DNA of 64,000 bases, taken from assembly GCF_041596335.1 (NCBI RefSeq), contig NZ_JBFHIT010000005.1, positions 62,001 to 126,000 of the forward strand, in the 5' to 3' direction. Source of the stretch: Mangrovibacterium sp041596335 (lineage in GTDB: Bacteria; Bacteroidota; Bacteroidia; Bacteroidales; Prolixibacteraceae). This document shows positions 44,266 to 55,300 of this stretch, one piece after another (position 1 is the stretch's first letter; each line of letters starts with the position of its first letter). The notes below the pieces were generated by a model. It made no database searches, was not told where the DNA came from, and worked only from the letters and a program-made list of their open reading frames with translations. A program made the position numbers and the translations under genes.

Positions 44266-46407
44266 TTAAGCTTCAACTAAATCCAAAACTTTGGTGTCGG
44301 CAGCTACAGTATCACCAACTTGAACGAAGATCTCATTAACCTGACCACCAAATTCGGCAGTTATGCTATTTTCCATCTTCATAGCTTCAAGCACCAGAAC
44401 AACCTGTCCGGCTTTAACATTGTCACCTTCTTTTACCTGGATGTCCATAATTTTACCAGGCATTGGTACGGTTACAGCCTTGGTTGGGCCGGTTGGTTTT
44501 GGAGCAGCGTTAGCAGCAACTTTTGCAGCTGGAGCCGCTTTTACTGTTGATTCGCTGGTAATATCGAGCAGTGCGGTATCGGCAGCAAGGTTTTCACCAA
44601 CTTCAGCCAACAAGTTATTCACATAACCGTCGTAGTGCGATGTGATGGTGTTTTCCATTTTCATAGCTTCAACTAAAGCAACCGCTTGTCCGTTTTTAAC
44701 TTTGTCGCCAGGTTGTACCAGATACTGTAATAAACGACCAGGAAGTGGTGTTGTAACTTTTTGGCCGGTTACTTTTTTCTCTTCAGCCTTTTTGGTTTCA
44801 ACCACTTTTTCAACTTTAGGAGCAGTCGCCTGCTTAGCTTCCCAAGCTGCTTTTTTCACACCCATCAGGTAGCCTTTTGCAACCATTGGGAACAATTCCA
44901 GCAACAAAACTTCCTCTTCGGTCTCTGCAAGTTTCACACCGCCGTACTCGTCAAGGGTCGGATTTGGTTGCATTTTATATGTCGATGTGTCGAATGGACG
45001 TTCATCTTTATGACCACAAATTTGTTCGCGGAACTCCGGTTTTACGGGGATTGGTGTTGTACCGTATTCTCCTTTTACCAAGCTCTTAAATTGGTTTGAA
45101 ACGTTCGAGTACATCGGTTTGCCGTTTTTAATGTCCATAGCGCAGTTTACTGCTTGGGCACCTACAATCTGGCTGGTTGGTGTTACCAATGGAGGCAATC
45201 CGGCGTCTAAACGCACCTGAGGGATTAGCTTCATCGCATCTTCCAGAATGTCTTCCGATTTTAATGCTTTAAGCTGGGCAACCATGTTGGTATACATACC
45301 ACCAGGAACCTGTGCTTTTTTCACTAATTCGTTTGGTTTCGGGAAGTTGAAATATTTTTCAATCGCATGGCAGGCCACCATCAGATCCGATTCATTTCCT
45401 TTTTTCGCAGCTTCAATCGCGTTGTCGAAATGAGCATCAATCTCTGCAGGTAGTTTGTCTGTCAGTGGATTGAACGGATTCGGGAAGTGTTTGCCTGCGT
45501 CTACATCAGCCAGTTCTTTGCGGATAACCAACAATTCTTTGTTGATTTCAGCAACAGCTTCCATATTTACGTCTAATTCAATGCCTAATTTTTGGCAGAA
45601 CAGATAGATCAGTTCAATTGCAGGAGCGGCAGGACCGCCTGCGAAGTTCCAGATATTGGTATCCACAATATCAACACCATTGATGATAGCTGATAAAACA
45701 GCCGCCAAACCGTAACCTGGCGTACAGTGAGTGTGGAAGTCAACCGGAATTTTCAGGTTTTTCTTGAATTCAGAGATCAACTTGGCAACACGCATTGGAG
45801 GAATCAGACCACTCATGTCTTTGATGGTGATCATATCCGCACCCAATTTTTCCAGTTCCAATGCTTTAGCAAGGAAGTATTCGTCGGTGAATACCGGTTT
45901 AGGTAACGATTTTCCTTTGATCAGAGCTTTAAAACGGCTCGCTTTCTTGTATTCAGGATCGATTGTATAACAAACCGCGCAGTCTGCAATCCCGCCATGT
46001 TGTTTCACGTACTTAATGGTCGATTTTACATTGTTGATATCGTTCAACGCATCGAAAATACGCATGATACCCAAGCCAGACTCAATCGCATTGCGGGAAA
46101 ATCCGTCAATGATTTCATTGGTATATGGGGTGTAGCCAAACAGGTTCCGTCCTCTTGAAAGGGCTGTCAACTTGCTGACATCTCCTACGGCTTTTTTAAT
46201 GGTTTGTAACCTCGTCCATGGGTTCTCGTTCAGATAGCGCATAACCGAATCCGGTACGGCGCCACCCCAAACCTCCATGGCGTAAAAGTTAGCTGACTTG
46301 TAAAATGGGAGAACTCTGTCAATCTGCTCCTGGCGCAGACGCGTGGCAAACAGCGACTGCTGTCCATCTCTCAGAGTTAAATCTCTTATCAAAAGTTTTT
46401 TTGACAT
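44266..46407 (-). CDS. Biotin-dependent carboxyltransferase (oxaloacetate decarboxylase alpha / pyruvate carboxylase B-like) with two biotin domains
   Basis: Start at 46407 (MSKKLLIRDLTLRDGQQSL) is the conserved N-terminus; 713 residues. The carboxyltransferase barrel has RDLTLRDGQQ, MEVWGGA, the carbamylated-Lys region ITIKDMSG and the metal site DFHTHCT (about residues 200-250). After a pyruvate-carboxylase B-like domain and an Ala/Lys-rich linker come two complete biotinyl-lipoyl domains, each with EAMKMEN; the biotin lysines are Lys583 and Lys677. Family members usually have one biotin domain. It may form oxaloacetate decarboxylase or another decarboxylase with a membrane pump not seen here. 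Confidence 0.92.
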   Translation of the reverse strand: MSKKLLIRDLTLRDGQQSLFATRLRQEQIDRVLPFYKSANFYAMEVWGGAVPDSVMRYLNENPWTRLQTIKKAVGDVSKLTALSRGRNLFGYTPYTNEIIDGFSRNAIESGLGIMRIFDALNDINNVKSTIKYVKQHGGIADCAVCYTIDPEYKKASRFKALIKGKSLPKPVFTDEYFLAKALELEKLGADMITIKDMSGLIPPMRVAKLISEFKKNLKIPVDFHTHCTPGYGLAAVLSAIINGVDIVDTNIWNFAGGPAAPAIELIYLFCQKLGIELDVNMEAVAEINKELLVIRKELADVDAGKHFPNPFNPLTDKLPAEIDAHFDNAIEAAKKGNESDLMVACHAIEKYFNFPKPNELVKKAQVPGGMYTNMVAQLKALKSEDILEDAMKLIPQVRLDAGLPPLVTPTSQIVGAQAVNCAMDIKNGKPMYSNVSNQFKSLVKGEYGTTPIPVKPEFREQICGHKDERPFDTSTYKMQPNPTLDEYGGVKLAETEEEVLLLELFPMVAKGYLMGVKKAAWEAKQATAPKVEKVVETKKAEEKKVTGQKVTTPLPGRLLQYLVQPGDKVKNGQAVALVEAMKMENTITSHYDGYVNNLLAEVGENLAADTALLDITSESTVKAAPAAKVAANAAPKPTGPTKAVTVPMPGKIMDIQVKEGDNVKAGQVVLVLEAMKMENSITAEFGGQVNEIFVQVGDTVAADTKVLDLVEA

Positions 46408-46943
46408 GATGTATAGTTTCAAAAATTAATAATGAATTTATATTGTAACCTCTCGGTCGTTGTGCGGCGCTAAATTACATTAAATGCGACTATCTATTTA
46501 TGATATTCATCGACTTTTTTGCGTGAAAGTTTGAAAATTTACACAGAATAAATATTCGTGCCTTTTGCGTCGGCTACGATTAATCTCACTCAAAAAGAGC
46601 AGAATATCGCGTATTTGTATCTTTGGGTTTCAATAAAATTTTTAAAAGCTGAATTAAGTGTTAAATCGAATACCGAGAGGGGTGAAAAGTATCGATGTGT
46701 AAGTTTTGAGTCTGAAGCATTTTCGGGACAAAGCGAACAAGGCGCGTTTGTTTGATTAATTGATTGGTATTCGCCGGAATCTGTCTTCATTTTGAAAATT
46801 TCCAGATAGACGAGTGGGGAAAAGAGGGCGTAAAAATCAAATTTTAATTAAGAATTTATCAGCGCGAACAGCAATTAGGTTTAGACTGAAAATTTAGCTG
46901 TAGTATCAAAGCTTAAAATCAAAAATCAAAAAACTGAAGAACA
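46408..46943. other. 536-bp divergent intergenic region between the carboxyltransferase and uxuA
   Basis: No gene is supported here; short overlapping frames at 46558-46790 on both strands are of low quality. TATCTTTG at 46618-46625 matches the Bacteroidota -7 box TAnnTTTG but no clear -33 TTG sits at the right distance, so a promoter for uxuA is possible but unproven. Confidence 0.6.
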
Positions 46944-48167
46944 ATGGGAATGGAGCAAACATGGCGGTGGTACGGACCTAGTGATCCGGTAACACTGACT
47001 GATATCAGACAAGCAGGCGCAACAGGAATTGTTACAGCCTTACACGAAATACCGATTGGAGAAGTGTGGACTTTGGCCGCATTGGAAGAACGCAAGCGAA
47101 TTATTGAACTGAATACAGCCGTTAATCCTCCGCAGCCCCGGGGATTAACATGGAGTGTGATCGAGAGTATTCCTGTTCACGAGGACGTTAAGCAGGGGAA
47201 GGATACGCGCGATGAATGGATTGAAAAGTATAAAGAGTCGATTCGAAATGTGGGTAAAGCGGGTATTCCCGTTTTGACCTACAACTGGATGCCGGTGGTG
47301 GATTGGACACGGACTAACCTAGAGCTGGAGTTGAGTGATGGAGCCAAGGCTCTAGAGTTTAATATGAGCGATTATATTGCTTTCGACTTGTTTATCCTGA
47401 GACGAAAAAATGCAGAGGAAGCCTACTCCAAAGAACAGATCGAAGCTGCCAGACAGAAATTCGAATCGATGAGCTCGGAAAAGCAATATATTCTGCAGAA
47501 AAATATTATCGCTGGTTTACCCGGAGGACAGGAAGGCTATAGCCTGGACGACTTTAAAGAACGATTGGCCGAATATGAAGGCATTGATTCGCAGTTATAC
47601 CGCGAAAATCTGAAATATTTCCTGGAGCAGATTGTACCGGTTGCCATTGAGTCGGGAGTTCGGCTGGCGATCCATCCGGACGATCCGCCAATCTCGTTAT
47701 TTGGCTTGCCCAGAGTGGTGAGTACCGAAAGCGACCTGCAATTTATTGTCAATGTGGTCGATTCAATTTACAATGGTTTATGTATTTGCACGGGCTCGTT
47801 GGGTGTTCGGGCCGATAACGATTTGCCCGGAATTGTAGAACGCATGGGAAATAAGATTAATTTTCTGCATTTGCGCAGTACGCAGCGCAGCATTGACGGA
47901 AGCTTCCACGAAGCAAGCCACTTAAAAGGCAATGTTGATATGTATAACGTAATGGTGGCGGTGCTGAAAGAACAAAGGAAGCGGCAGGCATTAAACCGGC
48001 GCGACGATGTCATCCCAATGCGTGCCGACCATGGGCACACCATTTTGGATGATCTTAATAAGAAGACCAACCCGGGGTATTCAGCTATCGGACTATTAAG
48101 AGGAATGGCCGAACTAAGAGGGTTGGAATTGGGAATTGAAAAGAGCGGAGTGGTGTTTAAATCCTGA
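46944..48167 (+). CDS. uxuA: D-mannonate dehydratase
   Basis: A 407-residue cytosolic enzyme with the UxuA N-terminus MEQTWRWYGPSDPVTLTDIRQAGATGIVTALH. It has the TIM-barrel metal motifs AIHPDDPP, CICTGSLG, HLRST and MRADHGH that characterise mannonate dehydratase (EC 4.2.1.8), which converts D-mannonate to 2-keto-3-deoxygluconate in hexuronate degradation. No uxuB or uxaC neighbour is visible. It lies about 11 kb from the glycan enzyme block. A link to uronic acid released by the lyases and the GH67-like enzyme is reasonable but inferred. It is followed by an intrinsic terminator. Confidence 0.96.
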   Translation: MGMEQTWRWYGPSDPVTLTDIRQAGATGIVTALHEIPIGEVWTLAALEERKRIIELNTAVNPPQPRGLTWSVIESIPVHEDVKQGKDTRDEWIEKYKESIRNVGKAGIPVLTYNWMPVVDWTRTNLELELSDGAKALEFNMSDYIAFDLFILRRKNAEEAYSKEQIEAARQKFESMSSEKQYILQKNIIAGLPGGQEGYSLDDFKERLAEYEGIDSQLYRENLKYFLEQIVPVAIESGVRLAIHPDDPPISLFGLPRVVSTESDLQFIVNVVDSIYNGLCICTGSLGVRADNDLPGIVERMGNKINFLHLRSTQRSIDGSFHEASHLKGNVDMYNVMVAVLKEQRKRQALNRRDDVIPMRADHGHTILDDLNKKTNPGYSAIGLLRGMAELRGLELGIEKSGVVFKS

Positions 48168-48740
48168 CGATCTTTGAATCGGAAGCCTGGGGAGTGAATT
48201 CTTTCCGTTGAAAAAAGGCGACTAAAATAAACATGCTATTATACAGAAGGGCATCCGACAGCAACGTTGGGTGCCTTTGTTTTTTTACGATCTTATTTGA
48301 ATCCTGAAACAGAGTGCCTGCGGATTTAGTACCGCTTTTCGATCCTGTTTTTATGGCCATTTTACGAATTGGGAGGGCGGTGTTATAGTGGACGAAGAGG
48401 TCGTGCATCAACTTCAAATGAGATCGGTTGGCGATGGTATGAAGCCGAAGTTTCAAACCCGCAACATTAATTGTGAAAAAGCAAATCGCATTGATCCCGG
48501 AATCGAATACTAAGAAAAAAGTGGGTGATAATTGGTTCTGAAAGACTCCTATAAGTAACTCCGTTTATTGTGTTGTTAGCGAGTAGTTTAATTGTGTTTG
48601 TAGTGTGTTTGGTTTCGTTACAAAAGAGGAGAAATAGGAAGGAATCAATAAAAATTCATTTAATTTACGGCCGAAAACAATTTTCAACCACAACTAAACG
48701 AATCAGCTCTCTATTTCAGATAGAGATTAAAATACTCGAT
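48168..48740. other. 573-bp region after uxuA and before the octaheme gene
   Basis: Beyond the uxuA terminator I see no gene. A frame open from 48570 runs in phase with the octaheme gene but adds 57 low-complexity residues and no better signal peptide, so it is treated as non-coding leader. No exact -7 box was found. Confidence 0.55.
48248..48286 (+). terminator. Intrinsic terminator of uxuA
   Basis: AGGGCATCC (48248-48256) pairs with GGGTGCCTT (48269-48277), 9 bp with two G-U/T pairs and a 12-nt loop, followed by TTTGTTTTTTT. It starts 81 bases after the uxuA stop. Confidence 0.8.
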
Positions 48741-51119
48741 ATGAGTCGTCTAAAACAAAACCAACTAATTTTTCTGTTCCTGTTATTGTTTGCATCGTGT
48801 GTAAACAAATCACCCGAAAAAGATTTACAATCATCCGATCAGTACACCGGTTCTTCGAGTTGTATTGAGTGTCACGAGCGGTTTTATAAACTATGGGCAC
48901 CATCGCACCACGGAAAGGCTATGCAGCCAATTACGGCGGGCTTTATTGAGAATGAAGTGACTATCGGGCACCCACCAATTGAAATGGAAGGGGCAGCCTA
49001 TGAGGCGATTGTAAAAGATACCAGTTTGTTTATTCGGGAGACAAAAGATGGGGTCAACACCGAGTTTTCTGTTTTATGGGCTCTAGGGGGTAAAAATGTA
49101 TACTATTTTTTAACGCCCTGGGAAGGAGGCCGGTTGCAAACACTCCCGTTGGCCTACGATGTAAATACAAAGCAATGGTACAACAATCCTGAATCGGCAG
49201 TTCGCCATTTTCCCCATATGGAAGCTCAGGCAATGCAGGATGAGGCATTGAGCTGGAGAGACCGGCAGTACACATTCAATACGTCCTGCTATTCCTGCCA
49301 CGTCAGTCAGTTGGAAAATAATTTCAATCTGGCGTCAAATAGCTACCAAACCAATTGGAAAGAAGCCGGAATTAACTGCGAAACCTGTCATGGTCCCGCG
49401 CAGGAACATATTAAGGCCGCTCGTTTGGCGAAGGAAAAAGGGGTTGAATTGGACTCGATAAAGCTGGTTGTTACCTCCACGTTCACACCCGAGCAACACA
49501 ATGCCAGCTGTGCGGGTTGCCACGCGAAAATGACTGCTATTACATCGTCCTATTTCCCGGGCGATCGTTTTTTCGACAACTTCGACCTGGCTACGCTTGA
49601 TAATAATGATTTTTATCCTGATGGCCGTGACTTGGGTGAAAACTACACCATGACCGGCTGGTATATGAATCCCTGCCTGCAGAAGAGCGATTTGAATTGC
49701 GTTACCTGCCATACTTCTTCAGGCCGGTACCGGTTTAAATCTGACAATTTGGTTGAAGCCAATAAAGCCTGTACTTCGTGTCATGAGGAAAAAGAAGCGG
49801 ATTATGAAGTGCATACCCATCACCCAATTAATCAGAATAGTCCGAAATGTATTGATTGCCACATGCCGATGACCCGGTTTGGAAATATGGTGCGGTCCGA
49901 CCATTCGTTTCGTCCGCCAATGCCGGCAGCGAGCATTAAGTTTGCTTCGCCGAATGCCTGTACAATTTGCCATAGCGATAAAACTGACCAATGGGCCAAT
50001 CAGAACGTAACGTCATGGAAGAAACATGACTACCAAAAGGAAACCTTGTACTTTGGCAGCTTGATTGCCGATGCGCGCAAAGAATCTTGGGGGCGGCTGG
50101 GCGAAATGCTCAATGTCATTCAAACCAATCAGTATGGTGAAATCGTGACAACTTCGCTGATTCGCTTGCTGACAAATTGCACCGATACAAAAAAGTGGCC
50201 GGTGCTGATTGATGTGCTCAAGCACGATTCTCCCTTGTCGAGGAGCGCGGCGGCTCGTGGATTAATCGGTAACCAAAGCAATGAAGCTAAAGAAGCGCTT
50301 TTCCGGGCAGCCAAAGATGATTACCGCTTGGTGCGTCTGGCAGCAGCTCAGTCGCTGGCTGTGTTTTCGCCCCAGGAATTTACGGCCGAACAAATAAGCA
50401 TTTTTAAGCAAGTGAACCGGGAGTATGAAGAGTCGATGATTACCCGCCCCGACGACTGGAGTGCTCACTACAACCTGGGGAATCATTTCCAAAACATGGG
50501 AATGATGGATAAAGCATTGGAATCGTTCGAAAATTCGTTGAAAGTATATCCTGACGCCGTATTGCCTTTGGTTAACAGCAGCTTTCTGCTGTCAATTTCG
50601 GGCGATCAGGCAAAGGCTGCCAGCTATTTGGAGAAAGCGTTGGCTGCAGAGCCGACAAACGAAGCGGCAAACCTAAATTACGGGCTGCTGATGGCCGAAA
50701 TGAACCAACTGGCCAAAGCTGAAACAGCGCTTCGGAAAGTACTGGAGGTGAACGATAAAAATGCAACCGCGGCGTATAATTTGAGTATCATCGTTTCGTC
50801 CAGAGATTTAAGTGAAGCCTGCCAATTCAGCAAACAAGCCATGATCGCGGCTCCCGCTGATCCCAAATTTGCCTACACCTATGCCTACTTTTTGAATCAA
50901 AATAAAAAGCAATCAGAAGCCATTAAAGTGCTTGAGGTCACACTAAAAGAAAATCCGGATCACTTGGCAACTATTTTTCTGCTGGGCAATATTTACCTCG
51001 AAAGTGGCAACAAAGGAAAAGTCATCGATCTTTACCAAAAATCGATCAATCGCTTGCCGGGCAACGATCAGGGGCGTTACCAGCTGCAAAGTGAGATTGA
51101 ACGTATAAAATTGTTGTAA
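48741..51119 (+). CDS. Octaheme cytochrome c lipoprotein with HEAT and TPR repeats
   Basis: The ATG at 48741 gives a lipoprotein signal with lipobox FASC (Cys20); 793 residues. Eight CxxCH haem sites are at Cys41, 183, 213, 257, 320, 344, 370 and 407, as CIECH, CYSCH, CETCH, CAGCH, CVTCH, CTSCH, CIDCH and CTICH, matching the cytochrome c-554-like pattern. A HEAT-like stretch (AKDDYRLVRLAAAQSLAV, about 525-560) follows and then several TPRs (AHYNLGNHFQNMGMMDKALESF, about 590 on). Possibly an extracellular or periplasmic electron-transfer or multihaem reductase partner; the partner is unknown. Domain pairing with TPR suggests protein-protein assembly. Start not supported by a strong RBS, as is usual in this phylum. 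Confidence 0.88.
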   Translation: MSRLKQNQLIFLFLLLFASCVNKSPEKDLQSSDQYTGSSSCIECHERFYKLWAPSHHGKAMQPITAGFIENEVTIGHPPIEMEGAAYEAIVKDTSLFIRETKDGVNTEFSVLWALGGKNVYYFLTPWEGGRLQTLPLAYDVNTKQWYNNPESAVRHFPHMEAQAMQDEALSWRDRQYTFNTSCYSCHVSQLENNFNLASNSYQTNWKEAGINCETCHGPAQEHIKAARLAKEKGVELDSIKLVVTSTFTPEQHNASCAGCHAKMTAITSSYFPGDRFFDNFDLATLDNNDFYPDGRDLGENYTMTGWYMNPCLQKSDLNCVTCHTSSGRYRFKSDNLVEANKACTSCHEEKEADYEVHTHHPINQNSPKCIDCHMPMTRFGNMVRSDHSFRPPMPAASIKFASPNACTICHSDKTDQWANQNVTSWKKHDYQKETLYFGSLIADARKESWGRLGEMLNVIQTNQYGEIVTTSLIRLLTNCTDTKKWPVLIDVLKHDSPLSRSAAARGLIGNQSNEAKEALFRAAKDDYRLVRLAAAQSLAVFSPQEFTAEQISIFKQVNREYEESMITRPDDWSAHYNLGNHFQNMGMMDKALESFENSLKVYPDAVLPLVNSSFLLSISGDQAKAASYLEKALAAEPTNEAANLNYGLLMAEMNQLAKAETALRKVLEVNDKNATAAYNLSIIVSSRDLSEACQFSKQAMIAAPADPKFAYTYAYFLNQNKKQSEAIKVLEVTLKENPDHLATIFLLGNIYLESGNKGKVIDLYQKSINRLPGNDQGRYQLQSEIERIKLL

Positions 51120-51160
51120 TTCAAAAGACTAAATTGAAAAGGACGAATCATTAGAGACGG

Positions 51161-52243
51161 ATGAGTATGGAGGTATGCATGAACGAGATTAAAAAGGAAC
51201 ATAGCAATCAGTTGTACATTCAGTTGGTTCCGGAGCAGGACGAAACAGTTTCTGCTTTTTGCCGTCGATTAGTAAACATTCTGGAAACAGAGGATTACCA
51301 GGTTGTAAAGGCAACTTGCTTTGGAGCATTGGCCAACCGGGAGCGGTTTGAGTCTGAATTGGAACAGGCGATCGACAAGCAATTTCCACTAACCTGGGTT
51401 GAGGGTGAAAATTGCTCCAATTCGTTTTTGAATGGTATCCAACTGTGGGCTGTGAAAGCCGAGGTAATTTATGGTGAAACGAATTTTAAGGCGAAAACAA
51501 GTCGATTTAGCGATGATTCGGGCCATTATCTTTTTATCGGCGATCTGCTGTCGGAACCGCAGGGCAATGCAGACTTGGAATATGAAATGGTTTTGGAACG
51601 TTTAGATCAACTTCTTCAGGAAGCCGGATTTGTGTACACCGATGTGGTTCGGACCTGGTACTATCTTGACGATATTTTGAGATGGTACGACAGTTTCAAT
51701 CGCATTCGAACCGCCTTCTTCAAGCAAAAAGGAGTTTTTGAGAGTTTCATTCCGGCCAGTACCGGTGTTAGTGGGCGAAACAAGTCAGGCAGCTCGGTAA
51801 CGATGGAGCTTCTGGCATTCAAACCCGCGAAAGAAACCGCAGCCATTGCACAGGTTAAGTCGCCGATGCAAAACGAAGCCGGCGAATACGGAAGTTCGTT
51901 TAGCCGGGCAATCCGGGTCAATTCAGCCGGTAGCCAATGGATGAGTATTTCCGGAACAGCCAGTATCCTTCCTTCGGGCGAAACGGCAAACATTGGCAAT
52001 GTGAAGCGGCAAATCCAACATAGTTTCGAGGTGGTTGGTCAAATTGTGGCCAATGAGGGCTACAATTTTAGCAATCTGGTAAGGGCAACAGCTTATTTAA
52101 AGGATAAAAGCAGTCTGTCCATTTTGCATGAATTCTTAACGGACAATCCGCAATACCAAATGCCGCTGGTTGTTACTGAGAATAGTATCTGTCGCGACGA
52201 TTTGCTTTTCGAAATTGAAATGGACTTGGTAAAGTCTTCCTAA
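51161..52243 (+). CDS. Rid-family (YjgF/UK114-like) duplicated-domain protein
   Basis: A 360-residue cytosolic protein with no signal peptide; in-frame Met codons at 51161, 51167 and 51179 could each start it, and MNEIKKEHSNQLYIQL (51179) looks most natural. The middle and C-terminal parts contain Rid-like strands: AGFVYTDVVRTWYYLDDI and GYNFSNLVRATAYLKDKSS are the paired alpha-beta stretches of the YjgF/RidA fold (chorismatase/FkbO proteins share it). The usual RidA arginine region is unclear, so deaminase activity is not asserted. Function unknown; it starts 41 bases after the octaheme gene. Confidence 0.65.
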   Translation: MSMEVCMNEIKKEHSNQLYIQLVPEQDETVSAFCRRLVNILETEDYQVVKATCFGALANRERFESELEQAIDKQFPLTWVEGENCSNSFLNGIQLWAVKAEVIYGETNFKAKTSRFSDDSGHYLFIGDLLSEPQGNADLEYEMVLERLDQLLQEAGFVYTDVVRTWYYLDDILRWYDSFNRIRTAFFKQKGVFESFIPASTGVSGRNKSGSSVTMELLAFKPAKETAAIAQVKSPMQNEAGEYGSSFSRAIRVNSAGSQWMSISGTASILPSGETANIGNVKRQIQHSFEVVGQIVANEGYNFSNLVRATAYLKDKSSLSILHEFLTDNPQYQMPLVVTENSICRDDLLFEIEMDLVKSS

Positions 52244-52348
52244 TCCTTCGGTTTGCATTGAGCCTCTTGTGATCTAAACGAATGCCGTTGATAGTTCTTC
52301 GCTGGTAAATAAACGAAAAACATGGTTCGGCCTCATGCAGTATCGGGG

Positions 52349-55300
52349 TCAGACTTTTTTCAAACCTTTAAGATATTCTTTTGGGGTTTTTCCATGTATT
52401 TTTTTGAAACACTTTGTGAAGTAGGAGTGACTGTTAAATCCAACTTTGTAAGCCACTTCATCTACATTGTAATCGTTCGACGAAAGGAGCGAAGTTGCCT
52501 TTCCGATCCTGACCATTGTGATATACTCCGATGCTGATTGATCGGATATTTGTTTCAACTTCCTGTGTAACTGGCTTCGGCTCAGCTTCATCTCACTTGC
52601 CAACATATCGACGGTGAAATTTTCATTGGTCAGGTTTTCCTCAATAGCAGTGTTTACTTTATTTAGGAAGTACTGGTCAAGGTTGCCTGCTTCAATGGGT
52701 TGTTTTGCGATAAAGCGTTGGGAGTAACCTTGTTGTAGCCTTTTTCGCTGAAGCAGTAAGTTGTTGATTTGAGCGAACAATACTTTTTCGTCAAAGGGCT
52801 TGGCGATATAGGCGTCGGCTCCCTGGTCCAATCCAACGGTGGTATTTTCAGGAGAGGATAAGGCTGTTAAAAGGATCACCGGAATATGGCAGGTTTCTAT
52901 TTGCGATTTTACGGTCTGACAAAATTGGAACCCATCCATTTGCGGCATCATCACATCCGAAACTACAAGGTCGATGTTCTGGCTGTTTAAAATTTCCAAT
53001 CCTCTGACACCATTTTCGGCAAATACAACAGAATAGCTGTTCTCTAGCAGTTGGCCCAGATACTCCCTTAAATCCTTGTTGTCTTCGACGACCAATAGGT
53101 TGACTTCGTGTTGGGTTTTCGGGCTTGCCGAAGCGTGGTTGGTTTCCCAGGTGGTATTTATGTTGTCGACTTTTTCATGGCTTTGATAGATAATTCGTTG
53201 AGCTTTTTGCTTTACCGGTAATTGCACCGAAAAACGGGAGCCTTTGTCGGGAGTGCTTTGGACAACTATTTTACCCCTGAGCATGAGGATAAACTCTTTA
53301 ATCATATTTAGTCCAATACCCGTACTGTTTGTTTTTGGATGCGGATTTTTTCCCTGTTCAAAACGTTCAAATATATAGGGTAGATCTTCACTGCTGATTC
53401 CTCGGCCACTATCCTGAACCACAATCTCTACAAAATCTTCCTGATTTAGCTCTCCAAAACTTAGCTGATTGGAAAATTGGTTTGATTCTTCAATGAAATT
53501 GTAGTGCAGAGATAAGGTGATGCTCCCTGAAGTTGGTGTAAACTTAAAGGCATTCGATAAAAGGTTGTAGATTATTTTATCCAGTTTTTCTTCATCCGCT
53601 TCAATAAAACACGAACTGGTTGAGCAATTGAACGAAAAGATGATCTTTTTGGATCGGGCTTCTTCCGAAAAACTTTGAATCCGCTCGTCGATAAACCGAA
53701 TCACATCAATCTTGGAGAAAACCAATTTACCAAAGCCATAGTCGAGCTTTCGTAAGTCGAGAATTTGATTCACCAGCTGAAGCAGTCGTGCTGTGTTGCG
53801 TTTCACGGTGTCGAGCTGTTTCTGTTGTATCTCGTTCAGGTTTTCGGCTTCCAGCAAATTTTTAACCGGGCCGTAGATTAGAGTTAGCGGGGTGCGAAAT
53901 TCGTGAGAAATATTGGTGAAAAAGCGGAATTTCATTTCGTTTATTTGTTCTTCCTGCTTGTGTTCCATTTTTTCAATTAGCAACGCTTTTTTTAGTTTTA
54001 ATCGTTCGTAGTAGAACCGGAATATGATGCCTGTAATCAAAAGGACTATAGCGAAATAGAATAAGATGGCTGTTGTTGATTTATACCAATACTGCTGAAC
54101 GACCATTGGTATTTTTATTGGCGTATCATTCCATATTCCATCATTGTTTGATGCCTTTACTTCAAAAATGTAGTTGCCTGGAGGTACATTCACAAAGCTG
54201 GCCATGCCTCGGTTATCAGTTTGTACCCACTCATTTACGTAATTAATCAGGCGGTACTCGAATTTATTTTTTTCAGGCATTAGGTAGTTATCTGCCGAGA
54301 AATGAAAATTGAAGGTATTCTCTTTCGGATCCAGCACGATCTTTTCAAAACGACTAAAGTCAGACTGGGTAGGGAATATTGCTTGGTTGTTTACTTCAAT
54401 TTTATGGAGCAGAATGTTGGGCTTACGTTGATTGGTGTGAATCGGTTTGGGCTCAAGAATACTGAATCCGTTTGTCCCGCCAAAATAAAGGTTGTTATTT
54501 TTATCCCGAAACAAGGCGTTGGGATTGAATAAGTTACCTTGGATTCCGTCGGTGATTACAAATTGGCGGGAGGTTTTTTGGATGGGGTTGTACAAAATGA
54601 GGCCATCGTTCGAAGTAAACCAGACGGTTTGCTCAAGGCCATCAATAATCCCGTAAACATCTTTGCCCCGGAGCAGTCCGTTGGCATCAAAACTACTCAA
54701 CGAATCAGTCGCGTAGTCGTAAATGTAAACACCGTCGCCGCTAGTGCCAATCCAGATCCTTCCATCGGTTAGTTGTTCGGTAAAGTAGAAGGACTGGCTC
54801 TTGGTTTTGTGTTTTCCAATGGCGTTAATGTTAAAGTGGGTCTGATTGTTACTTTCCAAATTAATTCTGAAAACTCCGGTTCCGGTTGTTAGCCATAAAT
54901 GGTTGCGAGAGTCAATGGTTAAGGATGTGATAATTTGGTCTGAAAGCTGATCGAAGGGGGGCTTGTTCGACAAAAAGCTGATCTTCCCGGTTCTAAAGCT
55001 GTAAAAGTTTACTCCACCGAAACAGGTACCGATATAGATTCCCGAATCACATTTGCACAAAGAGTATACTTCGCGTGATGAAACGTGTCTTCCGTCTTCA
55101 GGTCCTTCAGCGAAATGGATGAAGTTCTTTTGTCCGGCCGGTTTGTAAAAAATGCCGTCAAATGCCGATGCAATCCACAGGCCTCCTCTGGCATCAGATT
55201 CCATTGCTTTGATATCCAGAACGCCATTGTTTTTCATTACCTGAATGGGGACGAACCGTTCGGTTTTTTGATCGAACTTACTTAGTCCGAATAGTTCGGT

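Noticed and set aside
46558..46790. Overlapping short frames on both strands upstream of uxuA
   Set aside because: No domain, no signal, no neighbour logic; the region is better read as non-coding.
48570..48740. Upstream extension of the octaheme cytochrome
   Set aside because: The internal start at 48741 gives a proper lipobox; the extension would bury it.
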